From Thermoplasmata archaeon (GTDB taxonomy: Archaea; Thermoplasmatota; Thermoplasmata; Methanomassiliicoccales; Methanomethylophilaceae), in NCBI GenBank assembly GCA_015063235.1, contig SUSW01000031.1:1-39749 (forward strand): 39,749 nt of DNA. The letters run 5' to 3'. The translations under genes were made by a program, and so were the position numbers. Numbering within the stretch: position 1 is the first letter of the stretch; each line of letters begins with the position of its first letter. Under the pieces are notes generated by a model. That model did not search any database. It was not told the origin of the DNA and saw only the letters and a program-made list of their open reading frames with translations. Below, piece by piece: positions 7,569 through 17,134 of this stretch.

Positions 7569-10451
7569 TTATAATAACCCATCCTGATAAGAATGGACTC
7601 TTTCCTCGATTTTCTCCATTGGAAGTATGTCGATTCTCTTCATTATGCCTCTGGATACGTAATCTATGTAGCATTCGACAGGTTTGTCATAGAAACCCAT
7701 GGCTGCATGGGCATAGATGGATAGCTGCATGATGTACTCGGATTCGAACCGGTCGGATACGTCCGTCTTGTAGTCGTGGATCTCTACATGGTCCGGGTAC
7801 AGCGCCATCAGGTCTATGATTCCCCTGAGTGTGAAGTCATGGCCGACGGGAAGGCCGCATTCTATCTCGGATTTGATCAAATCTGCATCCTTCACGCTTT
7901 CAAGGACCTTACGGACCTCGGCCAGCTCCGGATATGCCGTCTCATCTACCTTTCCGCCTTGACACATCGTCTGTGCCAAACTGTGGATCATGGTACCGTA
8001 TTCCATACCCTTTCCGGACACTTCGTCGCTCCCTTCCGAGTTGGATTCTCCCTCGCCGTTGCTGAATATGAGTATCTCGTGGATCCCTATCTTTTGTCTT
8101 CTCTTGGGATACCAGGGGATCTCGGGCTTGTCCAGTGGTTTGCTCACAGATTCTGCTGACAGGTCCTCCACGGCAGGCAGATCAGTGAAATCATCGCCTT
8201 TCAGAGCCTTCATGAAAGCAGAGGGGCGGGGTCCGCAGATCACCGTCTCATATTGTTTTGCCCTGGAAAGGGCCACGAACATCAATCTTCTCTCCTCACT
8301 GTAGTCGCGTTTTATGGCGGCCTTCGATAGCCTGGTCTTCCAGCTGCTGCACATCTTGGAGTATTCCCCGAACCTTCCGATCTCCTTGGAACATCTGATT
8401 CCGGCGATGTCGTCGAAATAGAACACGCTGTTGTCGCTCTGTTCGCTGGGGATGGTCTTGTAATCTATGAACGGGCAGATGACGATAGGGAATTCGAGCC
8501 CTTTGGCCTTGTGCATGGTCATTATGGTCACGGCCTTCGTGTCGATAAAGTTCTCAACAGGGTATGTGGAGTCCTTCTCGATATCCTCCTCGATTATGCC
8601 TATCACATCAGATATTGTAAGGAGCGAGCCCCTGTGAAGTGAGGATATCGTGGTGATTATGGCCTGCGTGATATCGTTATCCAGGCGATAATAGGCGAAA
8701 AGACTGGTCAGAAGCTCTGTGATCCTGCGCCTTTTGGTGTACAGGGCATCCCTCTGGTCCATCAGCCTCTTGGGTATGTAAGTCCAATCCTTGGCCGCCT
8801 TCTTGATCTCTACGGGTTTGTAATCCAGATCCGCCATTATCGGGACGTATCCCCACGGGTCGCGCTCGTTGTTGACGAATCTCAGCCAGGCCAGAGCTAG
8901 CTTCCCTTCGCGGGTGGACATGATCTGGACGTCGCCCTGCAGATACGCAGGTATCCCTGCATTCTCACAGGCGTTCAGTATCATGCGGCAGTGTTCGGTC
9001 TTCCTGCAGATGACGGCGATGTCCCCGAATCCCGCGCTGCGTGCTCCGTCTGACGTGTGTATGGTGTATTTTCCTGAGAGGACGTAGTCCTTGATCGATC
9101 TGATGACGTCATCCACCTCACCCTGCTTGCTATCGGACTGTACGAAGCGTAGGGCGGTATCATCTCCGATATCGGTCCTGGCAGCATTCAGTTCCACTAC
9201 CTTCTTTCTAAGTTCCTCTTCATTCACAACATCTGAATCGGAACCCTTCATGAAGATGCATTCGTAGGCCTTGTCTATGATCTGCTGAGACGACCTGTAG
9301 TTGGTGTCCAGCGACAGCTCTTTGACCTCAGGAATCTGAAATCCTATCCTTTTCACATCTTCGTTGAGGAATTGCCTCATCTTGACGCATTCCGACTCAA
9401 AATTGGTAATATTGCGGATGGATACGAAGCGGAACCCGTAGATCCCCTGTTTCCAGTCTCCTACTGCGCAGAGATTGGGCTCCTTCAGGATCATGAGCGA
9501 GATCATCATCTGGTTTGAGTTTGTGTCCTGGAACTCGTCGACCATGAGATACCTGAAGGAATTCCTGTCCCTGACCGACTGTTTGCTGTAAAGCACTGTG
9601 AAGGCGAACATCGCGTTGAGACCGAAAGTCAGGCGGTTATCCGTGATGCTGCGCTTGATGTATTCGTAGTAGACATCGTGGATGAATCTGAAGAGTTCCT
9701 TCCTGTCATCCTTTACTATGGACCATACCAGATCATCGGACATGGTCTCTCCCAACGGTACCTCCGGACGCTGATATACCTGGTTCTCATCCATCTTGTC
9801 TATCAGCTTGATAGCCTCGCAGCGGTCTTTGCTGTCAAGGATATTGAGCTCCTGCAAGCGGTCGAACAGCTGCTGGTAATCTCCTTCAAGATCCCTTTCC
9901 CAATCCTTCCCGAACCATCCTTTCTTCAGAGGGACCAGTCCGCGGGACATTAGCTTGTATATGAGTTTCCTGATATCAGGCGCATTCTCGCTTGCGATGA
10001 CTGCTATATCACCGTAATCGGTACCTTTCCTGTTCAGGAAATCGTCAAGGAATCTAGCGAAGTAATCCTGGTTGAGGGTCTCGTTCTGATGGAGCATGGC
10101 TGAACGTGTTAGCTTCTCCTCAATACCGAAGAACCCGCTGATCAGATCCGGGAATTCCAGCACGACGGACAGACAGAACGCGTCGAATGTCTTGGTCTGC
10201 ACCAATTTCGATTCCTTCTCCATCCCCAGTTCGGTCATACGGCTCTTGATGCGCTCGTCCATCTCCGCGGCCGCATTGTTGGTGAAGGTCAATAGGAGAA
10301 CATCCTTAGGAGTGACGTCCTTCTGGGAGATCAGTTTGACGTAGCGTTCGACGATGGTATGGGTCTTACCTGTACCCGGGCCGGCATCTACGACGATGAG
10401 TCCGTTCAGTGTGTCGGCTATCTCCGCCTGGCGTTGGTTCAGATCACTCAT
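7569..10451 (-). CDS. AddA-like UvrD/Rep-family helicase with PD-(D/E)XK nuclease domain
   Basis: This 960-residue protein combines a superfamily 1 helicase and a C-terminal RecB-family nuclease, the arrangement of AddA, the motor subunit that processes double-strand breaks. Visible motifs are Walker A (DAGPGTGKTHTIV, about 22-34), motif II (VDEFQDTNSNQ, about 302), a motif V region (MTMHKAKGLEFPIVI) and motif VI (RLMFVALSRAK). The nuclease active site reads GIIDL followed by HDYKTD near residue 890. It overlaps the end of the AddB-like frame by 8 nt (start 10451, stop 10444), so the two are translationally coupled and probably form a heterodimer. This family is common in bacteria and sporadic in archaea. 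Confidence 0.9.
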   Translation of the reverse strand: MSDLNQRQAEIADTLNGLIVVDAGPGTGKTHTIVERYVKLISQKDVTPKDVLLLTFTNNAAAEMDERIKSRMTELGMEKESKLVQTKTFDAFCLSVVLEFPDLISGFFGIEEKLTRSAMLHQNETLNQDYFARFLDDFLNRKGTDYGDIAVIASENAPDIRKLIYKLMSRGLVPLKKGWFGKDWERDLEGDYQQLFDRLQELNILDSKDRCEAIKLIDKMDENQVYQRPEVPLGETMSDDLVWSIVKDDRKELFRFIHDVYYEYIKRSITDNRLTFGLNAMFAFTVLYSKQSVRDRNSFRYLMVDEFQDTNSNQMMISLMILKEPNLCAVGDWKQGIYGFRFVSIRNITNFESECVKMRQFLNEDVKRIGFQIPEVKELSLDTNYRSSQQIIDKAYECIFMKGSDSDVVNEEELRKKVVELNAARTDIGDDTALRFVQSDSKQGEVDDVIRSIKDYVLSGKYTIHTSDGARSAGFGDIAVICRKTEHCRMILNACENAGIPAYLQGDVQIMSTREGKLALAWLRFVNNERDPWGYVPIMADLDYKPVEIKKAAKDWTYIPKRLMDQRDALYTKRRRITELLTSLFAYYRLDNDITQAIITTISSLHRGSLLTISDVIGIIEEDIEKDSTYPVENFIDTKAVTIMTMHKAKGLEFPIVICPFIDYKTIPSEQSDNSVFYFDDIAGIRCSKEIGRFGEYSKMCSSWKTRLSKAAIKRDYSEERRLMFVALSRAKQYETVICGPRPSAFMKALKGDDFTDLPAVEDLSAESVSKPLDKPEIPWYPKRRQKIGIHEILIFSNGEGESNSEGSDEVSGKGMEYGTMIHSLAQTMCQGGKVDETAYPELAEVRKVLESVKDADLIKSEIECGLPVGHDFTLRGIIDLMALYPDHVEIHDYKTDVSDRFESEYIMQLSIYAHAAMGFYDKPVECYIDYVSRGIMKRIDILPMEKIEERVHSYQDGLL

Positions 10452-10917
10452 CGGAATCAGCCTCCGGTACGATGATGTCTTTGGTACAGACCGAGAAATA
10501 CTGACAATCCTCGCAGTCGGTGCGGGGTGCAGCCGGGAATCCGGTGCGGCTCTGCTCGACCATCTCTGCATGCATCCTATCGATGGTTTCCATGATGGAA
10601 TCCAACGTGTCGGAGGGAACTTCGACCTTGTCCCCTACGACAATCAGCCCGCCCTTAACCAGTTTGGATATCTTTCTCAACCCGGCAGCAACAGTATCGC
10701 GGTTGCTCTTGGCCTGACTCATTCCGCAGACATCTAGTATGCGATTTATCAGAAATTCATCCCCATCCCATTCGGCCGGGTCCTCAGACCCCATCTCGGA
10801 TATGGTTTGGAGGATTTCTCTGGCATGCGGCCTGAGCTTGGCGCTCATGTTGTTGCTTAAATAGTCCAATACATCCTCGCTCTCCACGAGTGTCTGCTTG
10901 ACCGTTCCTTCGGCCAT
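10444..10917 (-). other. C-terminal Fe-S segment of AddB-like protein (would be called as a separate 157-aa ORF)
   Basis: This is the part of the AddB-like frame after the TAG, starting at its first ATG. It is mostly helical and ends in the cluster motif C-x2-C-x5-C followed by an acidic tail. If the TAG really terminated translation, this would be a stand-alone 157-residue protein that might complete the cluster in trans, which would be an unusual split AddB. Confidence 0.6.
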
Positions 10918-13086
10918 TACAACGGATCTGACGTTCTATCCGATCGAAACCTTACCTGCTGACAGTGAAACATCGTTGTCCATAGCATAGAACAGATCGA
11001 ATCTGCCCCTATTGTATTCGTCCTCCTTCATAAGGGCGAGGTAGATAGGGGGCTGGAATTCGGGGTACCTTGCAACCGGATCCATGGTCATGGAATCGCT
11101 GATCTCCTTGACAGAATGGGGTCTTCCGGTCTTATAATCCGTTATGATGCCGTTCCAGGTGAGATCCAGCTCACCATGGATCGGATGTGTCCGGGACTCG
11201 ATCTCCCTCTCGCAGAGGGAACTGGTCATATCCTTGCCCATCGCGACCATGAATCTGTTGGGATCCCTCTTCATGGACAGCGGGGTGTCCAGAGGCACGT
11301 TTGAGATCCCGATGCTGTCGAGATATGCGATAATGGTGTTCATGGCCTGGCGAACCTTGTCGGAATCGAGAGATTCCATCAGAGGGGATGAAAGACCGGA
11401 ATATTTGTCGGATATAAGGTGGACGAAGTGGTCGACTCCGAGCTCCTTCACGTCCTCCGGATAGCAGACATAGAATTCTGCGAATGAATGTATGAGCGTT
11501 CCGAATTCAGTATCCTTCTCCTCAGGCGTGGTCAGAAGCGTTGCGTAAAGAAATTTTCTGGGGCATGAGAAGTAAGAGTTGAAGGAGGATTTGCTGAACG
11601 GACCCGAATAGCATTCCGGGTCGGCACCGATGACTGGGTCGGATTCAGGTGTAATGACCTCCTCATCGGAATGCCATCTGCCCCTGACCAGATGGGCGCT
11701 GATGTCCGAGAAGGATTCTATCGGCTTCTTGTAAAGCAGATTGAACAGGGTGCTGGGCTTTGCGGGCTTACCGCCTTTAGAGGAGTTCACCAGATAGTAC
11801 CTGACGCTTCCCTGCTGCAGCAGCGCGTTGAGCCTGGCCACATTCTTGTCTGTCTCATCCTCCGCATCAAGATACGGCTTCCCGATGACGGAGCGGTTCC
11901 AGTCCTGCTCCATGCCCAGATAGATCACCACCGGGCGGTCGATATAGATGGAGTTGTTGCAGTCAACGATGAGTACCCCTTTCTTCTCGTATTCCGGGAT
12001 CTCTTCGTTATGAGACAGCTGTTTGACATTGTCAACGGCGTAGATGACCTCGTTCAGCAGTTCGGACGATACCTTCTGGTCCTTTACTCCGAGCTCCGCT
12101 ATCATGTTGTTCACCTGAACCTTGGTCCTCCTGTTGCACACCGTCTCGCAAACCTCTCCGAAGGTCAGGGAACGGATATCCTTCATGACGTTCCATAGCT
12201 CCATGCCGCGGTCGCTCATATCGGAAGGGCCCTGTCTGCACAGAAGGAACTCCTCGCGGCCCTTCCTGAAAGTGCCGTTGTAATTGGAGAACAGCTCCTT
12301 GACGTTCTTGACGCGGATGGTCTCGAAATCCATCGAAAGAGAGATGAAGCGGAGATAATCGCGGATCTGCGACAGATCCCTGACATTCAGGGCATTGATG
12401 AACGGTATCTTCCTGCGGTACATTGCCGAACGAACGGCATCCGTGATGGGGCTGGCGGTGTTCAGGACTATGGCATAATCGGTAGGCTTCTCGGGATCGA
12501 TGAGATCCACGGCGTTCTGGGCCAGCTGGCGGTCGTTCCCTATCTCGTAGATAGTATCTATCTGGTAATCGTCATCAGAGAAGATGGAGATGGGCTCATA
12601 GTCTAGGGGGATGAAATGCTTATCCAGGTCATTGAAGAGGAAATCCTCTACGACGGCCACCTTTACCCCTCTGTATAGTTCGTCATCGTCCGGGATGAAC
12701 GATCCCATAACCCTTTCCAGCGTCGGCAGGGCCTCGAATGAGTCATAGACGTTTCTGGACGTCTTAGTATGGAGGTGTTTGAGCACATCGGCGGTGTATT
12801 TCCTTATCTCCTTGATGTTCTCGACCTCGCTGTGGACATATTTCAGCTTAAGGCCGGTCTCTTCGGAAACGGTGGAGATGACCGACAGTTCCGAATACAG
12901 CGGTGAACCGAGAACACGTGCAGCAACAGAACCTGCGATCTGCTTAGGCGTCAGAGCGAAATGGCCCACTATCGGTATGTCAATGCGGGCGTTCAGAGCA
13001 GTGGCGAGAGCGGCATCGTTCGTGATGACCATATCGAATTCACGGACCTCTTCGTACAGCTCGTCAATGCTCTTACAACGCTTCAT
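10444..13086 (-). CDS. AddB-like Fe-S PD-(D/E)XK nuclease, read through an in-frame TAG
   Basis: I read this as one gene of 881 codons with a single internal TAG at codon 717. The first part (10936-13086) has an inactive helicase-like scaffold without Walker A, a cysteine in YFSCPRKF (C508), and the nuclease motif GELDLTWNGIITDYKTGR near residues 640-655. After the TAG the same frame stays open for 163 more codons and ends with CEDCQYFSVC (C858, C861, C867). AddB and Cas4-type nucleases bind a 4Fe-4S cluster with exactly this layout, one cysteine before the nuclease core and C-x2-C-x5-C after it, so the full cluster needs both halves. A conventional caller would split it into 10936-13086 and 10444-10917. 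I chose the ATG at 13086; a TTG/ATG extension upstream looks unrelated. Pyrrolysine at codon 717 is an inference. Confidence 0.8.
10936..10938 (-). other. In-frame amber codon in the AddB-like gene (possible pyrrolysine site)
   Basis: The codon reads TAG on the minus strand between VSIG and NVRSVV. The next in-frame ATG is only six codons later, in the same frame, with no Shine-Dalgarno-like sequence in between, and the downstream frame carries the missing Fe-S cysteines. These facts favour readthrough over two separate proteins. Confidence 0.65.
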
Positions 13087-13171
13087 GATGGGGCATATAC
13101 GACGGCATAGAAATAAGATGAGATGGATGCATTTTCGATACATTGTTCTATCATCTTATCCATGACGTTTC

Positions 13172-13699
13172 ATGGATGATGTAGTCGTAGTGGAATGCGC
13201 CACAACAGGAACCAAAGGGTTCCCGATCGACAGGGTCATCGAGGTGTCCGTATGCCGCATGCACAGGGACGGGATGGATTTCGACACCGTCTACGATTCA
13301 TTCGTTTACGCCGATCCGATGGATATAGGCAAAGATGCACTGGATCATCTCCAGAACGAGTACGGCATCACTGCAGAGACCCTTTATGCCGCTCCGGAGG
13401 AGGGAATCGTAGTCAAGGAGCTATTCTCCAAGATTAAAGGCTCTGAATGCACCTCTTTCAACGTCAATCTGACTTTCGGCAAGTTCCTCTGCGTCGAGCC
13501 CTGGGATCTCAACATGGAGATAACCATGCTCCCATCAATAGCTTCCAGGTTGCCTCCAGAGTACAGCAGGTCGCTGCCTGACGCATATAATCACTTCTGT
13601 CCTGACAACCCGATGGATGTTTCTGGAAGGACCTCAATGGACCGCTGCCTGATGTCCACGGCCCTCATGATGAGGCTGCGTCAGGACGGATACCTCTGA
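13172..13699 (+). CDS. Decayed DEDD exonuclease-fold protein (likely inactive)
   Basis: This 175-residue protein lines up along its length with the active exonuclease at 2894-3514, but the catalytic residues are gone. Exo I is VVECATTG in place of VLDTETTG, the second motif is SFNVNLTFGKFLCVEPW in place of TYNIRYDLDQFLYQEPW, and the last motif has SGRTSMDRCLMSTAL without the histidine and aspartate. It may bind nucleic acid or a partner without cutting. It is transcribed divergently from the addBA-like operon with 85 bases between start codons, which suggests a link to that repair system but does not prove one. Confidence 0.75.
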   Translation: MDDVVVVECATTGTKGFPIDRVIEVSVCRMHRDGMDFDTVYDSFVYADPMDIGKDALDHLQNEYGITAETLYAAPEEGIVVKELFSKIKGSECTSFNVNLTFGKFLCVEPWDLNMEITMLPSIASRLPPEYSRSLPDAYNHFCPDNPMDVSGRTSMDRCLMSTALMMRLRQDGYL

Positions 13700-14119
13700 T
13701 CATCTGATGAAGAGATGAATGTTCAGCAGGGAATCTAGAATCGACAGCAGGAACAATCCGATGTACAGAAGCAGCAGGATTATTCCTAAAAGGGTCTTGA
13801 TAGCTGCTGTGAAGAATTCTACCGCTGGAAGGAACAGAAGTATATTACCTACGTAGAACAGAATCAGTCCAAGGACGAGGTATTTGTAGCCTATCTGGGA
13901 TTTGGGTTCCTGGTAAATCCTTCCCAATCCCAGCAGTCCGAAGAAACCCGGCAGTATTGTGAGGAGCTTGACCAGAGTGCGGTCCTTGCCCTTCGTGCTG
14001 TAGTTCTGACCGCTGTCCTCCCATTTTGCCGTCTCAGGAGGCATCTTGGTGTAACACTTGGGACAGGTTATCGAATTGGTAGGGACGGCTTCCCCGCATT
14101 TCGGACAGTAACGGGTCAT
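13700..14119 (-). CDS. Zinc-ribbon membrane protein
   Basis: This 139-residue protein starts with a zinc ribbon (RYCPKCG then CPKCYTKMP, two CxxC knuckles within residues 5-22). After a short linker come three to four hydrophobic helices from about residue 52, with a segment GFFGLLGLGRIYQ that recalls TM2-type small membrane domains. It is probably a membrane protein with a cytoplasmic metal-binding head; no specific function can be assigned. The start at 14119 is supported by the ATGA overlap with the stop of the thioesterase gene upstream. Its stop abuts the stop of the convergent exonuclease-like gene. Confidence 0.8.
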   Translation of the reverse strand: MTRYCPKCGEAVPTNSITCPKCYTKMPPETAKWEDSGQNYSTKGKDRTLVKLLTILPGFFGLLGLGRIYQEPKSQIGYKYLVLGLILFYVGNILLFLPAVEFFTAAIKTLLGIILLLLYIGLFLLSILDSLLNIHLFIR

Positions 14120-14550
14120 TCTGGCCTCTTGATGATGAATGCAGTACAAGTAGATGATGCTAGAAGCTTCCCTTCTTCCGAATAAGCCCTGACATCGAAG
14201 ATTTCAAGCGAACGGGATATGTTTATGGGCTTGGCGATGCAACGCATGTTCCCCGTGGCAGGCCTGTAGTACTTGACCTCCATGCTCTGCCCTGTACCAT
14301 CGTAGACCATGTTGGCCGCTATTGCGAAAGTATGATCGATCAATGCATATATGGCTGCACCGTGGGCGCGACCCATGCTGTTGATCATGAACGGCTTGAG
14401 GCTCATCCTGCATACAACCTGGTCCTTCGCGATGCTTTCAATCTCTATGCCCATCTCTCTGGCGAATGGGGCATTGAACACATCTATGACGCGATCCGCA
14501 TACTGTTTCGTATCCTCTGACATCAGTGGGAGGAGTTCCTCTCTGTCCAT
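14116..14550 (-). CDS. Hotdog-fold thioesterase (PaaI family)
   Basis: This 144-residue protein belongs to the PaaI/YdiI hotdog thioesterases, which hydrolyse acyl-CoA thioesters. The core motif is visible as NSMGRAHGAAIYALIDHTFAIAA (residues about 56-78), where the HGG-like HGA loop and the acidic D of the central helix form the active-site region. Conserved strands follow (QSMEVKYYRPATGNMRCIAKPI). It is translationally coupled to the zinc-ribbon membrane protein by an ATGA overlap. The substrate is unknown. Confidence 0.87.
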   Translation of the reverse strand: MDREELLPLMSEDTKQYADRVIDVFNAPFAREMGIEIESIAKDQVVCRMSLKPFMINSMGRAHGAAIYALIDHTFAIAANMVYDGTGQSMEVKYYRPATGNMRCIAKPINISRSLEIFDVRAYSEEGKLLASSTCTAFIIKRPE

Positions 14551-14650
14551 GCGGTCTAATCAACGGACGTAAAATAAAACTAACGATGTTACCATTCAAT
14601 CGAGATGTCCGGCGAATACACTATATCAGCCGATGTATATCGGGGAATCG

Positions 14651-16048
14651 ATGCCCGAGATAATATCTGTCACAGAGCTCAATACGAGGGTAAGGGACAT
14701 ATTCAGTGTGACCCCTGCCGTCAACGACATTTGGGTAAGCGGGGAGATATCTAATCTCAAGAAGTATCCCACGGGTTATTATTTCACGCTCAAAGACGCA
14801 TCTAGCGAGATCCGTGCAGTGATGTTTAACTCAGCCAGGGCCAGGATAGATTTCGAACCCAGGGAGAACATGAAGGTCGCCGTCTTCGGAAGCATCGATC
14901 TGTATGTCCTCAGGGGATCCTACCAGTTCAGAGTGGCCACCATGAGGCAATCTGGGATAGGCGACAGATACCTCGCCTTCGAGGCTCTGAAGAAGAAGCT
15001 TCAGGAGGAGGGTTTGTTCGAACCTTCCAGGAAACGTGTCATACCGATGTATCCCAAGACCATCGGTGTGGTCACATCACAGAGCGGTGCGGTGATACAT
15101 GACATTATAACGACATCAGCATCTCGCTACACTGCGAATATTCTTCTGGCCCCCGCCCTGGTTCAAGGCGATGGGGCCGCGGACAGCATCGTTGCCGGGA
15201 TAGAGCTTCTTAACAGGGCGAAAGTCGATGTCATCATAGTAGGAAGGGGTGGAGGTTCCATCGAAGATCTCTGGCCCTTCAACGAGGAGAAGGTTGCCCG
15301 TGCAATCTATTCATCAGCCGCCCCTGTTGTATCTGCCGTCGGACATGAGACCGATTTCACCATTGCTGATTTCGTTGCGGATCTCAGAGCCCCGACACCC
15401 ACCGGTGCAGCAGCCCTGATCCTGAGAGATAAGAACGAGATCAGATCTCAACTGTCCTCCCTGTCGCAGAGGCTCGAGAGGGCCATAAACAACACCATTG
15501 TTGCCCAAAGGCATGCATTCGATATCCTGGATGCCCGCTTGGATCCTTCCAACGCCAGGAATGATCTGGACATGAGGCAGATGCATATAGAGGATCTATC
15601 CAAATCTATGGATTATGCCTTCATCAACACGGTTCGCACCATGCGTTCCAGATTCGATCTTCTGGATTCAAGGCTTAGGCCTGAACGCGCTATCGAGTCG
15701 ATAGCTGAACACAGAGAGGATATCGATGACTTTTTGTCCCGGATCTCATCGGATTTGGATCTGATGATGGAGAGATACACGATGCGTCTAGATTCTATCG
15801 GGGATCGTCCCGATAAGAGAATAGGTTCCATTTTACGCGATTCGAAGGATGAACTTGAATCGAATTCCAAGCAGCTGGAGGGCCTGAATCCGCTGAATGT
15901 GCTCACCAGAGGCTACAGCATGATAACAGGTCGTGACGGCACTGTGATAACATCCGTAAACGGCCTGAACGTGGGGGATAACGTTACAATCCGCATGAGG
16001 GACGGTTCAGCCTCTGCGGACATCACTAAAAAGGAGATGAAAGAATGA
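14651..16048 (+). CDS. xseA: Exonuclease VII large subunit
   Basis: This is the catalytic subunit of exonuclease VII (465 residues), which degrades single-stranded DNA from both ends into oligonucleotides. The N-terminal OB fold reads VNDIWVSGEISNLKKYPTG and FTLKDASSEIRAVMF (residues about 21-65). The catalytic core contains TSQSGAVIHDI, GRGGGSIEDLWPFNEE, and VGHETDFTIADFVADLRAPTPTGAA. A long coiled-coil region follows, as in bacterial XseA. I chose the ATG at 14651 because of the GGGGA six bases upstream; an ATG at 14633 is possible. It overlaps xseB by ATGA. Both genes are bacterial-type and were probably gained by transfer. Confidence 0.95.
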   Translation: MPEIISVTELNTRVRDIFSVTPAVNDIWVSGEISNLKKYPTGYYFTLKDASSEIRAVMFNSARARIDFEPRENMKVAVFGSIDLYVLRGSYQFRVATMRQSGIGDRYLAFEALKKKLQEEGLFEPSRKRVIPMYPKTIGVVTSQSGAVIHDIITTSASRYTANILLAPALVQGDGAADSIVAGIELLNRAKVDVIIVGRGGGSIEDLWPFNEEKVARAIYSSAAPVVSAVGHETDFTIADFVADLRAPTPTGAAALILRDKNEIRSQLSSLSQRLERAINNTIVAQRHAFDILDARLDPSNARNDLDMRQMHIEDLSKSMDYAFINTVRTMRSRFDLLDSRLRPERAIESIAEHREDIDDFLSRISSDLDLMMERYTMRLDSIGDRPDKRIGSILRDSKDELESNSKQLEGLNPLNVLTRGYSMITGRDGTVITSVNGLNVGDNVTIRMRDGSASADITKKEMKE

Positions 16049-16287
16049 CGGATTTTGAGGAAGAAGTACAGAATATGACATTTGAACAGAGCATAGCCTC
16101 TCTGGAATCGCTTGTAAAAGAGCTTGAGAACGGCGGAATCGATCTGGATAAGAGCATCGAGATCTATGAGAAGGCGGTTATCCTGCGCAACCACTGCAGG
16201 AAGATCCTCGATAACAGCGAACGCCGCATCGAGAAGATAATGGAGACTGCCGACGGGTTCAAGACCGAGGATATGAAGATCGATTGA
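16045..16287 (+). CDS. xseB: Exonuclease VII small subunit
   Basis: This 80-residue helical protein is the small subunit that wraps the coiled coil of XseA. The family core is clear: TFEQSIASLESLVKELENGG followed by LDKSIEIYEKAVILRNHCRKIL. Its start overlaps the xseA stop (ATGA), as is usual. The end of the gene overlaps the 3' end of the convergent TOPRIM gene by 29 bases. Confidence 0.95.
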   Translation: MTDFEEEVQNMTFEQSIASLESLVKELENGGIDLDKSIEIYEKAVILRNHCRKILDNSERRIEKIMETADGFKTEDMKID

Positions 16288-17134
16288 GCGACCAGAGGCT
16301 TGTGCCTCTGTTCCTCGCCCATTCGGACGTCTCCGCCAGGATCCTGGTCCTGGCGAAGTATTCCGCGGAATAGGCCAGCCTGAGTGATCCGCCTAGGGAG
16401 CCTTCGTTAAGATTTGATGCGTTGTATGCACCGAAATTGTCCCTAAGACCTATCAATAGTATATCCACGGCATCATGGCCCCTTGCCAACGAGATCTTTT
16501 CTGAATGCTTGCTCTCCAGCATCGCCAGGTCACGCTCGATGCTCTTCGATGATATCTCGCACCCTGCAGTGTTGATGATCACCTCACGAATCATCTTGCG
16601 CACATCCATCCCTAGGTCCTTCTTGTTGATGAAGTTCCTGAAGTTAAGGTCCCTGAAGTTCAGATTGTATCCTCTGATGAAAGAGATATACATCAGCAGA
16701 CCTACGTGATAAGCGGACGATATGACTGTATCCCGGATGCTGCCATACTGCTTCTCGAACCTCTCCACCCTGTCGGTATCGCCGTATTCTGCGATAACCT
16801 GCTCCAGGGCTGGACTGTTGATGAGCATCATCTCCATATCGCGGTAATCGGTGTAGAATATCGGGGGAGACAGCATCCTGCCCTGGAGTTCGTCAAGATC
16901 CCTGTCGACAATCCCCATGACCTTGCCGTCACCGCGGTTTGACATCTTATTCACCACGGAGCGGACATTATCCTTGGAGTAGGCCGGAATGGTCCTTGTG
17001 CTCCTCTTGTCAATGAACTTGTTGAACAATCTCTGATCCGTGGTGCCTTCAATGAGCATTATGTTGCCCTTGAATACAGACCTGTTCATTGAGATCTGGT
17101 TGGATATGTCGTCGGCAGTGAGGTATTCACGCAT
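16259..17134 (-). CDS. TOPRIM/DUF4435 nuclease-like protein, AriB-like (PARIS-type effector)
   Basis: This 291-residue protein fits the DUF4435 family, a TOPRIM-fold group paired with ABC-like ATPases. The TOPRIM acidic residues are visible: the glutamate in MLIEGTTDQRLFNKF (about residues 26-40) and DxD in VMGIVDRDLDEL (about 75-86). In the PARIS anti-phage system the DUF4435 protein AriB is held by the ATPase AriA and released as a toxic nuclease when a phage anti-restriction protein is sensed. Here the gene follows the ATPase gene with an 8-nt overlap, in the same order ariA-ariB. Its 3' end overlaps xseB on the other strand. The defence role is inferred from domain pairing. Confidence 0.75.
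   Translation of the reverse strand: MREYLTADDISNQISMNRSVFKGNIMLIEGTTDQRLFNKFIDKRSTRTIPAYSKDNVRSVVNKMSNRGDGKVMGIVDRDLDELQGRMLSPPIFYTDYRDMEMMLINSPALEQVIAEYGDTDRVERFEKQYGSIRDTVISSAYHVGLLMYISFIRGYNLNFRDLNFRNFINKKDLGMDVRKMIREVIINTAGCEISSKSIERDLAMLESKHSEKISLARGHDAVDILLIGLRDNFGAYNASNLNEGSLGGSLRLAYSAEYFARTRILAETSEWARNRGTSLWSLNRSSYPRS
16293..16310. terminator. Hairpin after xseAB, inside the 3' end of the convergent gene
   Basis: CAGAGGC-TTGT-GCCTCTG is a perfect 7-bp stem with a 4-nt loop. It lies five bases after the xseB stop and also codes for the last residues of the convergent DUF4435 gene. It can serve as a terminator for xseAB. Confidence 0.55.

Noticed and set aside
10452-10571. Upstream extension of the AddA-like frame by 40 codons
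   Set aside because: The extension lies inside the AddB-like gene and contains Arg/Ser/Pro-rich non-homologous sequence; the ATG at 10451 begins the conserved Q-motif region.
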